A stretch of DNA of 64,000 nucleotides from Paraburkholderia xenovorans LB400. GTDB lineage: Bacteria; Pseudomonadota; Gammaproteobacteria; Burkholderiales; Burkholderiaceae. Position 1 is the stretch's first letter, and each line of letters begins with the position of its first letter. A program made the position numbers and the translations under genes. The DNA lies in NCBI RefSeq assembly GCF_000013645.1, contig NC_007952.1, positions 1,674,001-1,738,000 on the forward strand, given 5' to 3'. The notes below the pieces were generated by a model, which worked only from the letters and a program-made list of their open reading frames with translations, did not search any database and was not told where the DNA came from. Positions 55,760 through 64,000 of this stretch are shown here, in pieces.

Positions 55760-57600
55760 GCCGGGGTTGCCTCCACAGTCTGCAAACGGTTCAGTTCGGC
55801 GGCCGGATGGTGGCACAGAATCTCCGCGCCCGAAGGCAGCTTCTTCATGGAAGGCGGCGTCACGTTGCACTTGCCGTCGATACGCACCGGACAGCGCGCG
55901 CGGAACGGGCACAACTCGGCGATGTCGGCGCTCTCGCCCATTACCGGCAAGGCGGTCGCGACGATCTCGCGGCGCGCGTCGAGCCAGCCGGGTTTCAATG
56001 CCGGCACCGAATCCACCAGCAAGCCCGTGTACGGGTGATACGGCGGCGCGGCCAGCACGTCGCGCTGCCCCGCTTCCACGCGATGCCCCGCATACAGCAC
56101 GATCACCTCGTCGCAGATCGCGCGCACCGTCGAAATATCGTGGCTGATGAACATGTACGACACGCCCAGTTCACGCCGCAATTCAGCGAGCAGATCGAGG
56201 ATTGCCGCGCCGACCACCGTGTCGAGCGCGGAGGTGACTTCGTCGCACAGAATCAGCGCGGGATTAGCGGCAAGTGCGCGCGCCAGATTCACGCGCTGTT
56301 TCTGGCCGCCGGAGAGCCCGGCCGGTGCGCGCGTGGCGATGGCGGCCGGCAGCTTCACCAGATCGAGCAGTTCCAGCATGCGCTTCTTTGCTGCCGAGCC
56401 ACGCAGATGGTGATAGAACGCAAGCGGCCGGGCAAGGATATCGGCAATCGAATGACTCGGGTTGAGCGCCGTATCGGCGTTCTGAAACACGATCTGGATC
56501 TGCCGATACTGTTCCGGTGTGCGGCGCGAGATCTGCGCCGGCAGCGGCTCGCCGTTGAACAGCACCTCGCCGCGCGCCCGGTCGACGAGACCCGCCACCA
56601 CGCGCGCGAGCGTCGTCTTGCCCGAGCCGGATTCGCCGATCACGCCGAGCGTGCTGCCGCGCGGGATCGACAGACTGACGTCGTCCAGCACGCGCACGGC
56701 GGGCGCGCCGTGGCGGTCGATGCGACCGTAGCCCGCGGACAATCCGCGGATCTCCAGCAACGGCGGCACGTGTTTGCCGAGCTTCGGCGGCAACGTCAGC
56801 TCCGCTTCCGGCCGGCGCGTGGCCGCCAGCAACTGGCGCGTGTATACATCCACGGGCGCGTCGAGCACTTGCGCGACTGCGCCGTTCTCCTTCACCGCGC
56901 CGCCGTTCAACACGACAATGCGGTCCGCCATCTGCGCGACCACCGCCAGATCGTGCGACACGTACACGGCCGTCGTGCCGAGTTCGCGAATCACCTTCTT
57001 GAACGCCGCGAGCACTTCGATCTGCGTGGTGACGTCGAGCGCGGTGGTCGGCTCGTCGAACACGACGACGGCCGGATCGGTGATCAACGCCATCGCCGCC
57101 ATCAAACGCTGCAACTGGCCGCCGGACGCCTGGTGCGGATAGCGCTCGCCGATCGTTTCCGGCGCGGGCAGCGCGAGCGAGCGGAACAGCCCGATCGCTT
57201 TGGCGCGTGCCGCCTCTTTTGTCATCAGGTGATGCAGCAGCGCCGGCTCGGTGACCTGATCCATGATCGTGCGCGCCGGATTGAAGCCGGCCGACGCGCT
57301 CTGCGCGACATACGCGACGGTCCGTGCGCGCAATGCGCGGCGTCCCTTCGCATCGAGCGACAACACCTCGACTTCGCCGATGCGCACGGACCCGCCGCTG
57401 ATCGCACAACCGGCTCGCGCGTAGCCGAGCAGCGACAGCGCGATGGTGGTCTTGCCCGAACCGGATTCGCCGATCAGCGCGAGCACTTCGCCCTTCTTCA
57501 CCGAAAAATCGACACCCTTGACGATCTCGGTCACCAGCCCTGGCGCCGCACCCGCCACGACTCGCAGACCCTTCACTTCGATCATGTCGCGATCAGCCAT
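55756..57600 (-). CDS. Fused double ATPase of a dipeptide/opine-type ABC importer (DppD-DppF)
   Basis: This 614-residue protein contains two nucleotide-binding domains. The first has Walker A GESGSGKTT, signature ASGGQLQRL and Walker B AVVVFDEP; the second has GESGSGKTT, LSGGQKQRV and ALILCDE. A C-terminal Opp-type segment (CPFRARCPVRIDGKC) follows. It drives the two permeases encoded upstream; fusion of the D and F ATPases is seen in some opine and peptide importers. The ATG at 57600 has GGAGGTG upstream; a GTG three bases earlier is possible. It overlaps the upstream permease and the downstream ferredoxin gene. Confidence 0.92.
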   Translation of the reverse strand: MADRDMIEVKGLRVVAGAAPGLVTEIVKGVDFSVKKGEVLALIGESGSGKTTIALSLLGYARAGCAISGGSVRIGEVEVLSLDAKGRRALRARTVAYVAQSASAGFNPARTIMDQVTEPALLHHLMTKEAARAKAIGLFRSLALPAPETIGERYPHQASGGQLQRLMAAMALITDPAVVVFDEPTTALDVTTQIEVLAAFKKVIRELGTTAVYVSHDLAVVAQMADRIVVLNGGAVKENGAVAQVLDAPVDVYTRQLLAATRRPEAELTLPPKLGKHVPPLLEIRGLSAGYGRIDRHGAPAVRVLDDVSLSIPRGSTLGVIGESGSGKTTLARVVAGLVDRARGEVLFNGEPLPAQISRRTPEQYRQIQIVFQNADTALNPSHSIADILARPLAFYHHLRGSAAKKRMLELLDLVKLPAAIATRAPAGLSGGQKQRVNLARALAANPALILCDEVTSALDTVVGAAILDLLAELRRELGVSYMFISHDISTVRAICDEVIVLYAGHRVEAGQRDVLAAPPYHPYTGLLVDSVPALKPGWLDARREIVATALPVMGESADIAELCPFRARCPVRIDGKCNVTPPSMKKLPSGAEILCHHPAAELNRLQTVEATPA

Positions 57601-58550
57601 CACGCACCTCCGTGGCTACGGCTGCGACGCCGCAGGTTGTCGATCAGCAGATTCATGCCGATGGTCAGCGTCGCAATCGCGACGGCCGGCATCAGCACGG
57701 CAGGCGCGCCTTCCGACAGCCCGCCGATGTTTTCGCGCACGAGCGAGCCCCAATCTGCGTTCGGCGGCTGCACGCCGAGGCCGAGGAAACTCAGCCCGCT
57801 CAGCAGCAGCACGATGAACACGAAGCGCAGGCCGAAGTCGGCGAGCATCGGATGGATCATGTTGGGCAGCACTTCGACTCGCGCGATATAGAAGATGCCT
57901 TCGCCGCGCGCTCTCGCCACCTGCACGTATTCGAGGCCCATCAGGTTCACCGCGAGCGAGCGTGAAATGCGGAACGCGCCGGGAATGTAGGCTACGGCGG
58001 CGACCGTCGTCAGCATCGGAATCGACGAGCCGAACGCGGCGATCACGACGAGCGCGAGCACCTTGCTCGGAATCGAAATGAGCGCGTCGAACAGACGGCT
58101 CAGGATTTCATCGACCCAGCGGCCCGACACCGCCGCGAGCAGGCCGAAGAACGTGCCGATCACGCTGGCGAGCACCGCCGCGGCGAGCGCGAGGCCGACC
58201 GTATAGCGCGCGCCGTAGAGAATCCGGCTCAGCATGTCGCGGCCGAGGTAGTCGGTGCCGAGCGGATACGCCGCGCTATAGCGCCCGAAAATTTCCGTCG
58301 AGGTCAGCGCGCCGCCTTTGTACGGCGCGACCAGCGGTCCGATGAACGCGACCAGCAGCCAGAACGCCACCATCAACAGTCCGATCAGACCGAGTACGGA
58401 GAAGCGGTGCACGAGGCGTTTGAACATGCCGTGTTTCAGCGCCGCCGCTTCGGGAGGCGCGGGTTCGACGACCACTTCGTCACGGCGCACGTCGTATAGC
58501 TCCGTGCCGGCGTGAGGAACATGGTGGGGATTGGTTGGTTGGCTCATCAT
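57600..58550 (-). CDS. ABC importer permease, DppC type
   Basis: This 316-residue permease has an N-terminal cytoplasmic stretch of about 50 residues, then a first span (LGLIGLLMVAFWLLVAFIG) and the DppC family PLGTDYLGRDMLSRILYGAR motif. The coupling loop is EYVQVARARGEGIFYIARVEVLPN. The start overlaps the DppB-type gene by 4 bp, and its stop shares one base with the start of the ATPase gene. Confidence 0.92.
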   Translation of the reverse strand: MMSQPTNPHHVPHAGTELYDVRRDEVVVEPAPPEAAALKHGMFKRLVHRFSVLGLIGLLMVAFWLLVAFIGPLVAPYKGGALTSTEIFGRYSAAYPLGTDYLGRDMLSRILYGARYTVGLALAAAVLASVIGTFFGLLAAVSGRWVDEILSRLFDALISIPSKVLALVVIAAFGSSIPMLTTVAAVAYIPGAFRISRSLAVNLMGLEYVQVARARGEGIFYIARVEVLPNMIHPMLADFGLRFVFIVLLLSGLSFLGLGVQPPNADWGSLVRENIGGLSEGAPAVLMPAVAIATLTIGMNLLIDNLRRRSRSHGGA

Positions 58551-59500
58551 CGACGCAGCCTCGGGTTGGATACGATCTGACACAGGTCGGCGATCAGCAC
58601 GAGCGCGAGATACGCCGCGCAGAACACCATGACGCAGCCCTGCACGAGCGGCATGTCGCGGTTGGTCACCGCGTCCACCATCAGGCTCGCGAGTCCTGGA
58701 TAGTTGAAGATCGACTCGACGATCACCACGCCGCCGAACAGATACGAGAGGCTCAGCGCCACGGCGTTGGCAATCGGCCCGATGGTGTTCGGCAGCACAT
58801 GCCGCCACACCACGCGCACCGGCGAAGCGCCCTTGAGCAAGGCCATTTCCACGTACGACGAATTGAGCTGATCGAGCACCGCGGCGCGCGTCATGCGCGC
58901 CATCTGCGCGACGAGCACGCAGCACAGCGTCATGACCGGCATCGCGTAGATGCGCAGCAGCGCGCCGAACGAATGCACTTCCGACAGATACGACAGCGCC
59001 GGCAGCCAGCGCAGCTTCACGGCGAAGATCAGCACGGCGATCGTCGCGATGAGGAACTCGGGCACGGCGACCGTGGAGAGCGTGAGCACATTGAGCGTGC
59101 GGTCGAGCAGCGAGCCGCGAAACATCGCCGACGAAATGCCGATCAGCAGCGCGACCGGCACCGAGACCACCGCCGTGAGTCCGGCCAGCACCAGCGAGTT
59201 CGGCAGACGCGTCGCAATCAGCTGGCTGACCGGCAGATTGTTCGACAACGAGGTGCCGAAGTTGCCGCTGACCACATGAAGGAGCCACACGAAGTAGCGT
59301 TGCAGCGCGGGCTGGTCGAGCCCGAACTGATGCCGCAGTGCGGCGACGGCTTCCGGCGTCGCCGCCTGGCCGAGCGCCTGCTGGGCCGCGTCGCCGGGAA
59401 GCAGACCGGTGACGGCGAACACCACCGCCGACACCAGCAGCAGCGTGAGCAGCGCGAGGCCGAGTCGCGCGGCGATGAGACGTTGCGCATGTGCTTTCAT
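58547..59500 (-). CDS. ABC importer permease, DppB type
   Basis: This 317-residue permease has the DppB-type N-terminus (RLGLALLTLLLVSAVVFAVTGLLPGD) and the coupling loop YVEMALLKGASPVRVVWRHVLPN. The ATG at 59500 is preceded by GGAGGGG eight bases upstream; the open frame extends 15 codons further but that start lacks such a site. It follows the binding-protein gene after 92 bp. Confidence 0.92.
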   Translation of the reverse strand: MKAHAQRLIAARLGLALLTLLLVSAVVFAVTGLLPGDAAQQALGQAATPEAVAALRHQFGLDQPALQRYFVWLLHVVSGNFGTSLSNNLPVSQLIATRLPNSLVLAGLTAVVSVPVALLIGISSAMFRGSLLDRTLNVLTLSTVAVPEFLIATIAVLIFAVKLRWLPALSYLSEVHSFGALLRIYAMPVMTLCCVLVAQMARMTRAAVLDQLNSSYVEMALLKGASPVRVVWRHVLPNTIGPIANAVALSLSYLFGGVVIVESIFNYPGLASLMVDAVTNRDMPLVQGCVMVFCAAYLALVLIADLCQIVSNPRLRR

Positions 59501-59592
59501 CGAGATTCCCCTCCATGCAACGCAGTTGCGGTTGAAGCCGCGCACCGCCTGAGCAGCGGTGCGCGTATTGCGGGGTGCGGCGTGAATCCGGT

Positions 59593-61209
59593 TCAGGTTT
59601 CGAGCCAGACGTTTTCCGCGAACATGAAGCCCATCAGCCCGGCGAGCGGAATCGAGCCGAGGCCCTTGAGCTTGTCCGTATACGCGTCGAGCGAACTCTG
59701 AAAGAGAGGAATGCCGACACCGCCGGTTTCATGCACCAGCACCTGCATGTCGCCGTAGATCTTCTTGCGTTTGGCGTCGTCCGGTTCGCCGCGCGCCTGA
59801 AGCAGCAACTGGTCGAACTTCGGGCTTTTCCAGTTCGCTTCGTTCCACGGTGCGTCCGACTTGAAGAACTGCGTGAAGATCACGTCGGCGCTCGGACGCG
59901 CGTTGACGTTGCCGAAGCCCAGCGGATGCTTCATCCAGTGGTTCGACCAGTAGCCGTCGGCCGGCACGCGCGAGACCTGCAGATTCAGACCGGCTTGCGG
60001 CGCGACCTGCTGCAGGAACATGGCCATTTCAACGGAGCCTTCGGCCGCCGGCGAGGCGAAAATCTGGATCGGCGCGCTGCCGACCTTCGCCTTCTGGAAA
60101 TGGAACTTCGCCTTGTCCGGATCGAAGGTACGCTGCGGCAAGCCGGCCAGGTAGTACTTGTTGGTCGGGTCGATAGGCTGGTCGTTGCCGATCGTGCCGT
60201 AACCCTGGAAGATCGCGCGGCGCATCTGCTCGCGGTCCTGCAGGTACATCATGCCGCGGCGAAAATCGTCGTTGCCGGTAATGCCGCCTTCGTCGCGCAC
60301 CACCAGGTCGGTGTACAGACCGGTCTTCGTCTCCAGCACGGAGAAACCGCCGGCGCCCTTGATCTGGGTCGTCGAACGCGGGCTTACCGCGTTGATCAAC
60401 TGCACGTCGCCCGAAAGCAGCGCGTTCACGCGCGCCGATTCGTCGCCGATGCCGATCAGTTCGATTTCGTCGAGGTGCGGCATGCCCGGCTTCCAGTACT
60501 TCTCGTTTCTCACACCGACCGTGCGCACGCCCGGCGAGAATTCCTTGAGCTTGAACGGGCCGGTGCCGATCGCCGTTTTGAAATCTTTGGTGCCGTCCTT
60601 GATGATCTGGAAATGCGAGGTGGCGAGGATCACGGGCAGATCGGCATTCGGGCCTTCCAGCGTGATCGTCACTTCGTTCGGGCCGGTGGCCTTCACTTCC
60701 TTGATCTGATCGGCCAGCGTCTTCGCTTTCGAGGCGGTGGCCGGGTCTTTGTGGCGCATGATCGAGTACACCACGTCGGCGGGCGCAAGGGCTTTGCCGT
60801 CGTGGAACTGCACGCCGTTGCGCAGCTTGACGACCCACACGGTGGCGTCTTTCGTGTCGAGCGAGGTGGCGAGCGACATCTTCGCGCCGAGATGCGAATC
60901 GAGTTCGGTCAGGCAGTTGTAGAACATGAAGCCACGAACGTAGTCGGTGCCGAGCGCGCCTTTCGCGGGATCGAGCGTGTCGGCCGCGGAAGCGGACTGT
61001 GTCGCCACACGGATCTTGCCGCCCTGCTTCGGCCTGGCTTGCGCCAGGGCCTCACCGCTAGCGGTCAGAAGACCGGCGCCCGTCACCGACATCATCCCGG
61101 CTGCGGCCATCGCGCGCAGCACGCCGCGCCGCGAGGCACCTTTGGCCGTCAGCCGCTCCAACTCGCTTCCGAGTCCAAGAGCGCCATGTTGCGAGTTTTC
61201 CTTATTCAT
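59593..61209 (-). CDS. Periplasmic binding protein of a peptide/opine-type ABC importer
   Basis: This 538-residue SBP_bac_5 protein begins with a twin-arginine-like signal (ASRRGVLRAMAAAGM) and then follows the dipeptide-binding fold (LDPAKGALGTDYVRGFMFYNCL, VKLRNGVQFHDGKALAPADVVYSI). It should capture the substrate for the DppBCD-type transporter. The ATG at 61209 has GGAGAAG upstream. Substrates of this group include dipeptides, opines and cyclic amino acids, and the attached dehydrogenase genes suggest an amine-containing acid. Confidence 0.92.
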   Translation of the reverse strand: MNKENSQHGALGLGSELERLTAKGASRRGVLRAMAAAGMMSVTGAGLLTASGEALAQARPKQGGKIRVATQSASAADTLDPAKGALGTDYVRGFMFYNCLTELDSHLGAKMSLATSLDTKDATVWVVKLRNGVQFHDGKALAPADVVYSIMRHKDPATASKAKTLADQIKEVKATGPNEVTITLEGPNADLPVILATSHFQIIKDGTKDFKTAIGTGPFKLKEFSPGVRTVGVRNEKYWKPGMPHLDEIELIGIGDESARVNALLSGDVQLINAVSPRSTTQIKGAGGFSVLETKTGLYTDLVVRDEGGITGNDDFRRGMMYLQDREQMRRAIFQGYGTIGNDQPIDPTNKYYLAGLPQRTFDPDKAKFHFQKAKVGSAPIQIFASPAAEGSVEMAMFLQQVAPQAGLNLQVSRVPADGYWSNHWMKHPLGFGNVNARPSADVIFTQFFKSDAPWNEANWKSPKFDQLLLQARGEPDDAKRKKIYGDMQVLVHETGGVGIPLFQSSLDAYTDKLKGLGSIPLAGLMGFMFAENVWLET

Positions 61210-61289
61210 CGAACTTCTCCGCGAAGGTGAGCAATGGGATTGAGCAGGCGTGGCTGCGTAGTTTTGACTGCCAGTCGAACAACGAACGA

Positions 61290-62564
61290 TCAATAGAAAA
61301 TGTCTTTGATGCGGTAGTACGTGCCCACCAGCGGCAGGAACCAGGGTTTGCCGGTATGGCCGGGAATCGCGGGCCATTCCGATTCGCGCCACGGATTCTG
61401 GTCTTCGTGGCCGTCCATCACGTCGGCCATCACCTGGCCCATGTGCGTCGACATCTGCGTGCCGTGACCGCTATAGCCCAGCGAAAAATAGATGCCGTCG
61501 TGCTGGCCGGCATGCGGTAAACGGTCGGCGCTCATGTCCACCAGACCGCCCCAGCAATAGTCGATGCGCGCGTTCGCGAGCATCGGGAACATCGCGGCCA
61601 GGCCTTCCTGCAGGATGCGTCCGCTCTTCGCATCGGACGGACGCTCCGACGCCGTGAAACGCGCGCGGCCGCCGAACAGCAAGCGCGAATCGGGCGTCAC
61701 GCGAAAGTAGTTGTGCATCAAACGCGTGGTGGTGTACGCGCGCCGGTTCGGAAACACTTGCGCCAGCAGTTCCGGCGCCACGGGCTCCGTCACGACGATG
61801 AACGAACCGACCGGGGCAAGACGCCTGCGATACCAGCCGAACGGTCCATGCCGTGACGGGCCGGTCGCGATCAACACCTGCTTTGCGCGCACTTCGCCGC
61901 GCGCACTGGTGATACGAAAGCCGCCGCCGTCTTTCGCGATGGCGGTGACTGCCGCGTTCTCATACAGCTTCGCGCCGCGGCGCACTGCTGCCTCGGCCAG
62001 ACCGACCGCGAACTTGCCCATGTGCATCTGGCCGCCATGCCGTTGCAGCAGTCCACCGTAGAAGCTGTCGGACTGGATTTCGCTGCGAATACGGCTGCGG
62101 TCGATCAGTTCGATATCCGTATCGACTTCACGGCGAATCGCTTCCGCCGTCTTCTCCAGATACGCTAGATGATGCGGCCTGGACGCCAGCTTCAGCTTGC
62201 CGGTCGCGATGTAGTTGCAGTCGATGCTTTCCTCGCGGATCAAACGCTCGACCGTGTCGACCGCATCCGAAAACGCGCGGTAACAGGCGCTCGCACGTTC
62301 CACACCGAGTTGCGCGACCAGCGCGACGAAATCCTGCGCGACGCCGGTATTGACCTGCCCGCCGTTGCGCCCGGACGCGCCGCCGCCGATGCGGCCCGCG
62401 TCGAGCACGGTCACCGCGGCGCCGCGCTTGCCCAGCGCCTGCGCCGCCGACAGTCCCGTGAAGCCGGCGCCGATCACCACCACATCGGTCGGGCCGTCGA
62501 CCGGACCCTCGCACGCCGAGAGCAATGGCGGCGCGGTGTCGAGCCAGTAGGAATCGAGCTTCAT
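61290..62564 (-). CDS. FAD-dependent amine oxidoreductase (gamma-glutamylputrescine oxidase-like)
   Basis: This 424-residue protein has VVIGAGFTGLSAA at about residue 28 and GASGRNGGQVNTG, the segment shared with PuuB-type oxidases, plus a C-terminal YSGHGTQMS FAD segment. It is similar in type to the oxidase at 44640-45977. Its neighbours are a HAD protein upstream and the dipeptide-type importer downstream. The ATG at 62564 has AGGA about ten bases upstream; the frame is open 8 codons more. Confidence 0.88.
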   Translation of the reverse strand: MKLDSYWLDTAPPLLSACEGPVDGPTDVVVIGAGFTGLSAAQALGKRGAAVTVLDAGRIGGGASGRNGGQVNTGVAQDFVALVAQLGVERASACYRAFSDAVDTVERLIREESIDCNYIATGKLKLASRPHHLAYLEKTAEAIRREVDTDIELIDRSRIRSEIQSDSFYGGLLQRHGGQMHMGKFAVGLAEAAVRRGAKLYENAAVTAIAKDGGGFRITSARGEVRAKQVLIATGPSRHGPFGWYRRRLAPVGSFIVVTEPVAPELLAQVFPNRRAYTTTRLMHNYFRVTPDSRLLFGGRARFTASERPSDAKSGRILQEGLAAMFPMLANARIDYCWGGLVDMSADRLPHAGQHDGIYFSLGYSGHGTQMSTHMGQVMADVMDGHEDQNPWRESEWPAIPGHTGKPWFLPLVGTYYRIKDIFY

Positions 62565-62632
62565 CCGGTCTGTCCTTGAGATGGGCAATGAGCGAGGCGG
62601 CGGCCTATCCTGAACGGGCAGGAAAACGGCGC

Positions 62633-63301
62633 TTACAGGCCGAGTTCCGAAGCCAGATGCGGAATGTCGTTGACTTCGTAGTACTGGTAGTACGGCGTCG
62701 ACGGTTCATGGCCGCGCTTGACGAACGCCTTGTGCCTGATGCCCATGTCGTGCGCGGTCATCAGGTCGTAGCGCAGGCTCGACGACACGTGCAGCACGTC
62801 TTCCGGATTGCAGTTCAACTGGTCGAACATGTATTCGAAGCCCTGCATGCGCGGCTTGTACGATTGCGCCTGCTCGGCCGTGAAGACCTTGTAGAACGGC
62901 GCGCCGAGCTTGTCGACGTTGCTCTGGATCTGGTTGTTCGACGCGTTCGAGAGAATCACCAGCTTGTACTTCTTCGCCAGACGAGCGACGCCTTCCGGCA
63001 CGTCCGGATGCGGACCCCAGGTCGGCACGGCTTCATAGATGCTCTGCGCGCCCGCTTCGTTGAATTCGACGTTCATACGCTTGCAGGCGCGGCGCAGCGC
63101 GTTGACCACGACATCGCGATACGGCTTCCATGCACCGAGCACTTCATCGCGACGATAGCCCGAGTAAAACGCGACGAGCTTTTCCAGCTCTTCGCCGTTC
63201 AGCAGGTGGCCGTACTGTTCGCGGGTCATGTCGGCCATATGAAACTTGGTCAGCGTGCCGTAGCAGTCGAAGGTGATGTATTTCGGTTCGAATTCGATCA
63301 T
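62633..63301 (-). CDS. HAD-superfamily protein, type II haloacid dehalogenase-like
   Basis: This 222-residue protein has motif I TFDCYGTLTKF (nucleophile Asp, no second Asp), motif II LSNASNN, a lysine in YKPRMQGF and motif IV VSSSLRYDLMTA. The FDxYGT form is that of L-2-haloacid dehalogenases. The canonical Asn of motif IV (SSN) is Ser here, so activity on haloacids is uncertain. It is the second HAD gene in the window beside an FAD amine oxidase. The start has AGGA upstream and a hairpin lies 22 bp before it. Confidence 0.85.
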   Translation of the reverse strand: MIEFEPKYITFDCYGTLTKFHMADMTREQYGHLLNGEELEKLVAFYSGYRRDEVLGAWKPYRDVVVNALRRACKRMNVEFNEAGAQSIYEAVPTWGPHPDVPEGVARLAKKYKLVILSNASNNQIQSNVDKLGAPFYKVFTAEQAQSYKPRMQGFEYMFDQLNCNPEDVLHVSSSLRYDLMTAHDMGIRHKAFVKRGHEPSTPYYQYYEVNDIPHLASELGL

Positions 63302-63322
63302 GGTGCAGTCCTATCGTGATGG

Positions 63323-63344
63323 TGAGCTCCGCTATCGGAGCTCA
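63323..63344. promoter_or_regulatory. Inverted repeat upstream of the HAD gene
   Basis: TGAGCTCCG-CTAT-CGGAGCTCA is a perfect 9-bp inverted repeat, 21 bp upstream of the start codon at 63301. It could be an operator or an mRNA hairpin in the leader. No T-run follows on either strand, so it is not a terminator. Confidence 0.5.
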
Positions 63345-63593
63345 TTGGCGAAAACGGCAACTATCGTGTTTGGGATCGGAGCAAGTGCTTTGCATCCACT
63401 CAGATCGGCAGGAGAAGCTCATTCCTGTAAAAGATTTAATCAGCGCAAAAACACAGATGTTCCTGATTAGGGCGCTGCCGGTGACACAAACCATGCGTTT
63501 TTGAGGCCGCTGACAGCACAGAATGCGGCTATCAGGCGCAACCCTTATCCCGGCTGGCTTTGCGGCCGTTCTTGCGCAGCGGCCGGCGCGTGC

Positions 63594-64000
63594 TCAGGGC
63601 CGCAGGTCGATCAACACGCTCTTGAAACGCAGGTTCGCCTCATAGGCCTGCCGCCCAAGGTCCTTGCCGATACCGGAACGCTTGTAGCCGCCGGTGGGAA
63701 TCATGAAGTCCGAGGTGCGGCCATAGCGGTTCACCCACACCGTGCCCGCTTCGAGCCCGCGCACGAAACGCAGCGCCCGGCCGAGGTCGGCGGTATGCAC
63801 ACCGGCCGCGAGGCCGTATTCGGGGTGCTGCGCGAGCGCGAGCGCTTCTTCTTCGGTATCGAAGGTTTGCAGCGTCAGCACCGGCCCGAAGATTTCCTCG
63901 CGCACTGCTTCGGAATGAGCGGTGACGTTCGTCAGCAAGGTGGGCGTGTAGAACGCGCCGTTGGAGCCGACATCGGCCCTGACGCCGCCGTAGCGCAGCG
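63594..64000 (-). CDS. Aldehyde dehydrogenase, C-terminal part (cut by window end)
   Basis: The frame is open from the right edge of the window to the stop at 63594, about 134 residues. It carries VREEIFGPVLTLQTFDTEEEA, a classic aldehyde dehydrogenase segment, and the end pattern GGYKRSGIGKDLGRQA. It should oxidise an aldehyde with NAD(P). The start and the catalytic Cys and Glu are beyond the window. It lies upstream of the HAD and FAD oxidase genes on the same strand. Amine oxidation makes an aldehyde, so it probably continues the same pathway. Confidence 0.9.
   Translation of the reverse strand, partial: LRYGGVRADVGSNGAFYTPTLLTNVTAHSEAVREEIFGPVLTLQTFDTEEEALALAQHPEYGLAAGVHTADLGRALRFVRGLEAGTVWVNRYGRTSDFMIPTGGYKRSGIGKDLGRQAYEANLRFKSVLIDLRP

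Noticed and set aside
55807..57891. 694-codon plus-strand frame opposite the ABC ATPase
   Set aside because: It is antisense to a double ATPase with complete Walker and signature motifs.
57600..59516. 638-codon frame joining both permease regions
   Set aside because: The first half is an out-of-frame reading of the DppB-type gene; the true DppC-type gene starts at 58550.

Overview
The window is GC-rich (roughly two thirds G+C by eye), gene-dense bacterial chromosome. An AcnB-type aconitase, LysR and AraC regulators beside catabolic operons, a chimeric CheB/CheR sensor kinase, a giant NdvB-type cyclic glucan synthase and many solute transporters together suggest a soil- or plant-associated betaproteobacterium. 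Burkholderiales, probably Paraburkholderia or a close relative, is my inference. I found no rRNA, tRNA, CRISPR array, prophage or insertion sequence.

Left part (1-7875): a Tat-exported flavin amine oxidase-family protein is translationally coupled to a c-type cytochrome. acnB follows on the minus strand, with a recognisable promoter, palindromes and a terminator. Then come a lipoprotein with a guanyl-RNase fold but altered catalytic residues, a RcnB-like protein, some very small genes, and about 0.7 kb with no convincing gene.

Middle-left (7876-21941): a LysR regulator is divergent from a catabolic cluster (MFS permease, SDR, IlvD/Edd dehydratase, beta-hydroxyacid dehydrogenase, second permease), which looks like hydroxy-acid or sugar-acid use. 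Two minus-strand signalling genes follow, a soluble histidine kinase and a 1344-residue CheB-CheR-PAS-kinase-receiver protein, and then a Crp/Fnr-type regulator.

Middle (22163-41629): phosphoglucomutase, a 51-residue membrane micro-protein and the 2901-residue cyclic beta-1,2-glucan synthase probably form an envelope or osmoprotection block. A Na+/H+ antiporter converges on a plasma-membrane-type P-type ATPase. A histone-deacetylase-family enzyme is followed 9 bp later by a Pat-type acyl-CoA synthetase/GNAT acetyltransferase, a likely lysine acetylation/deacetylation pair. This part ends in a 160-bp pentanucleotide repeat tract.

Right part (41629-64000): two catabolic modules lie in opposite orientation. 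The plus-strand module has a polyamine-type ABC importer, a HAD dehalogenase-like protein and an FAD amine oxidase. The minus-strand module has an aldehyde dehydrogenase (cut by the window end), a second HAD protein, a second FAD oxidase, a dipeptide-type ABC importer with fused ATPases, a three-subunit HcnABC/opine-oxidase-like dehydrogenase and a short AraC regulator. Several of its genes overlap by 1-16 bp. Between the modules sit a GMC oxidoreductase, a polyamine-type binding protein with its own promoter, and a hipBA toxin-antitoxin pair. The hipBA promoter carries four 17-bp operators spaced exactly 26 bp apart.
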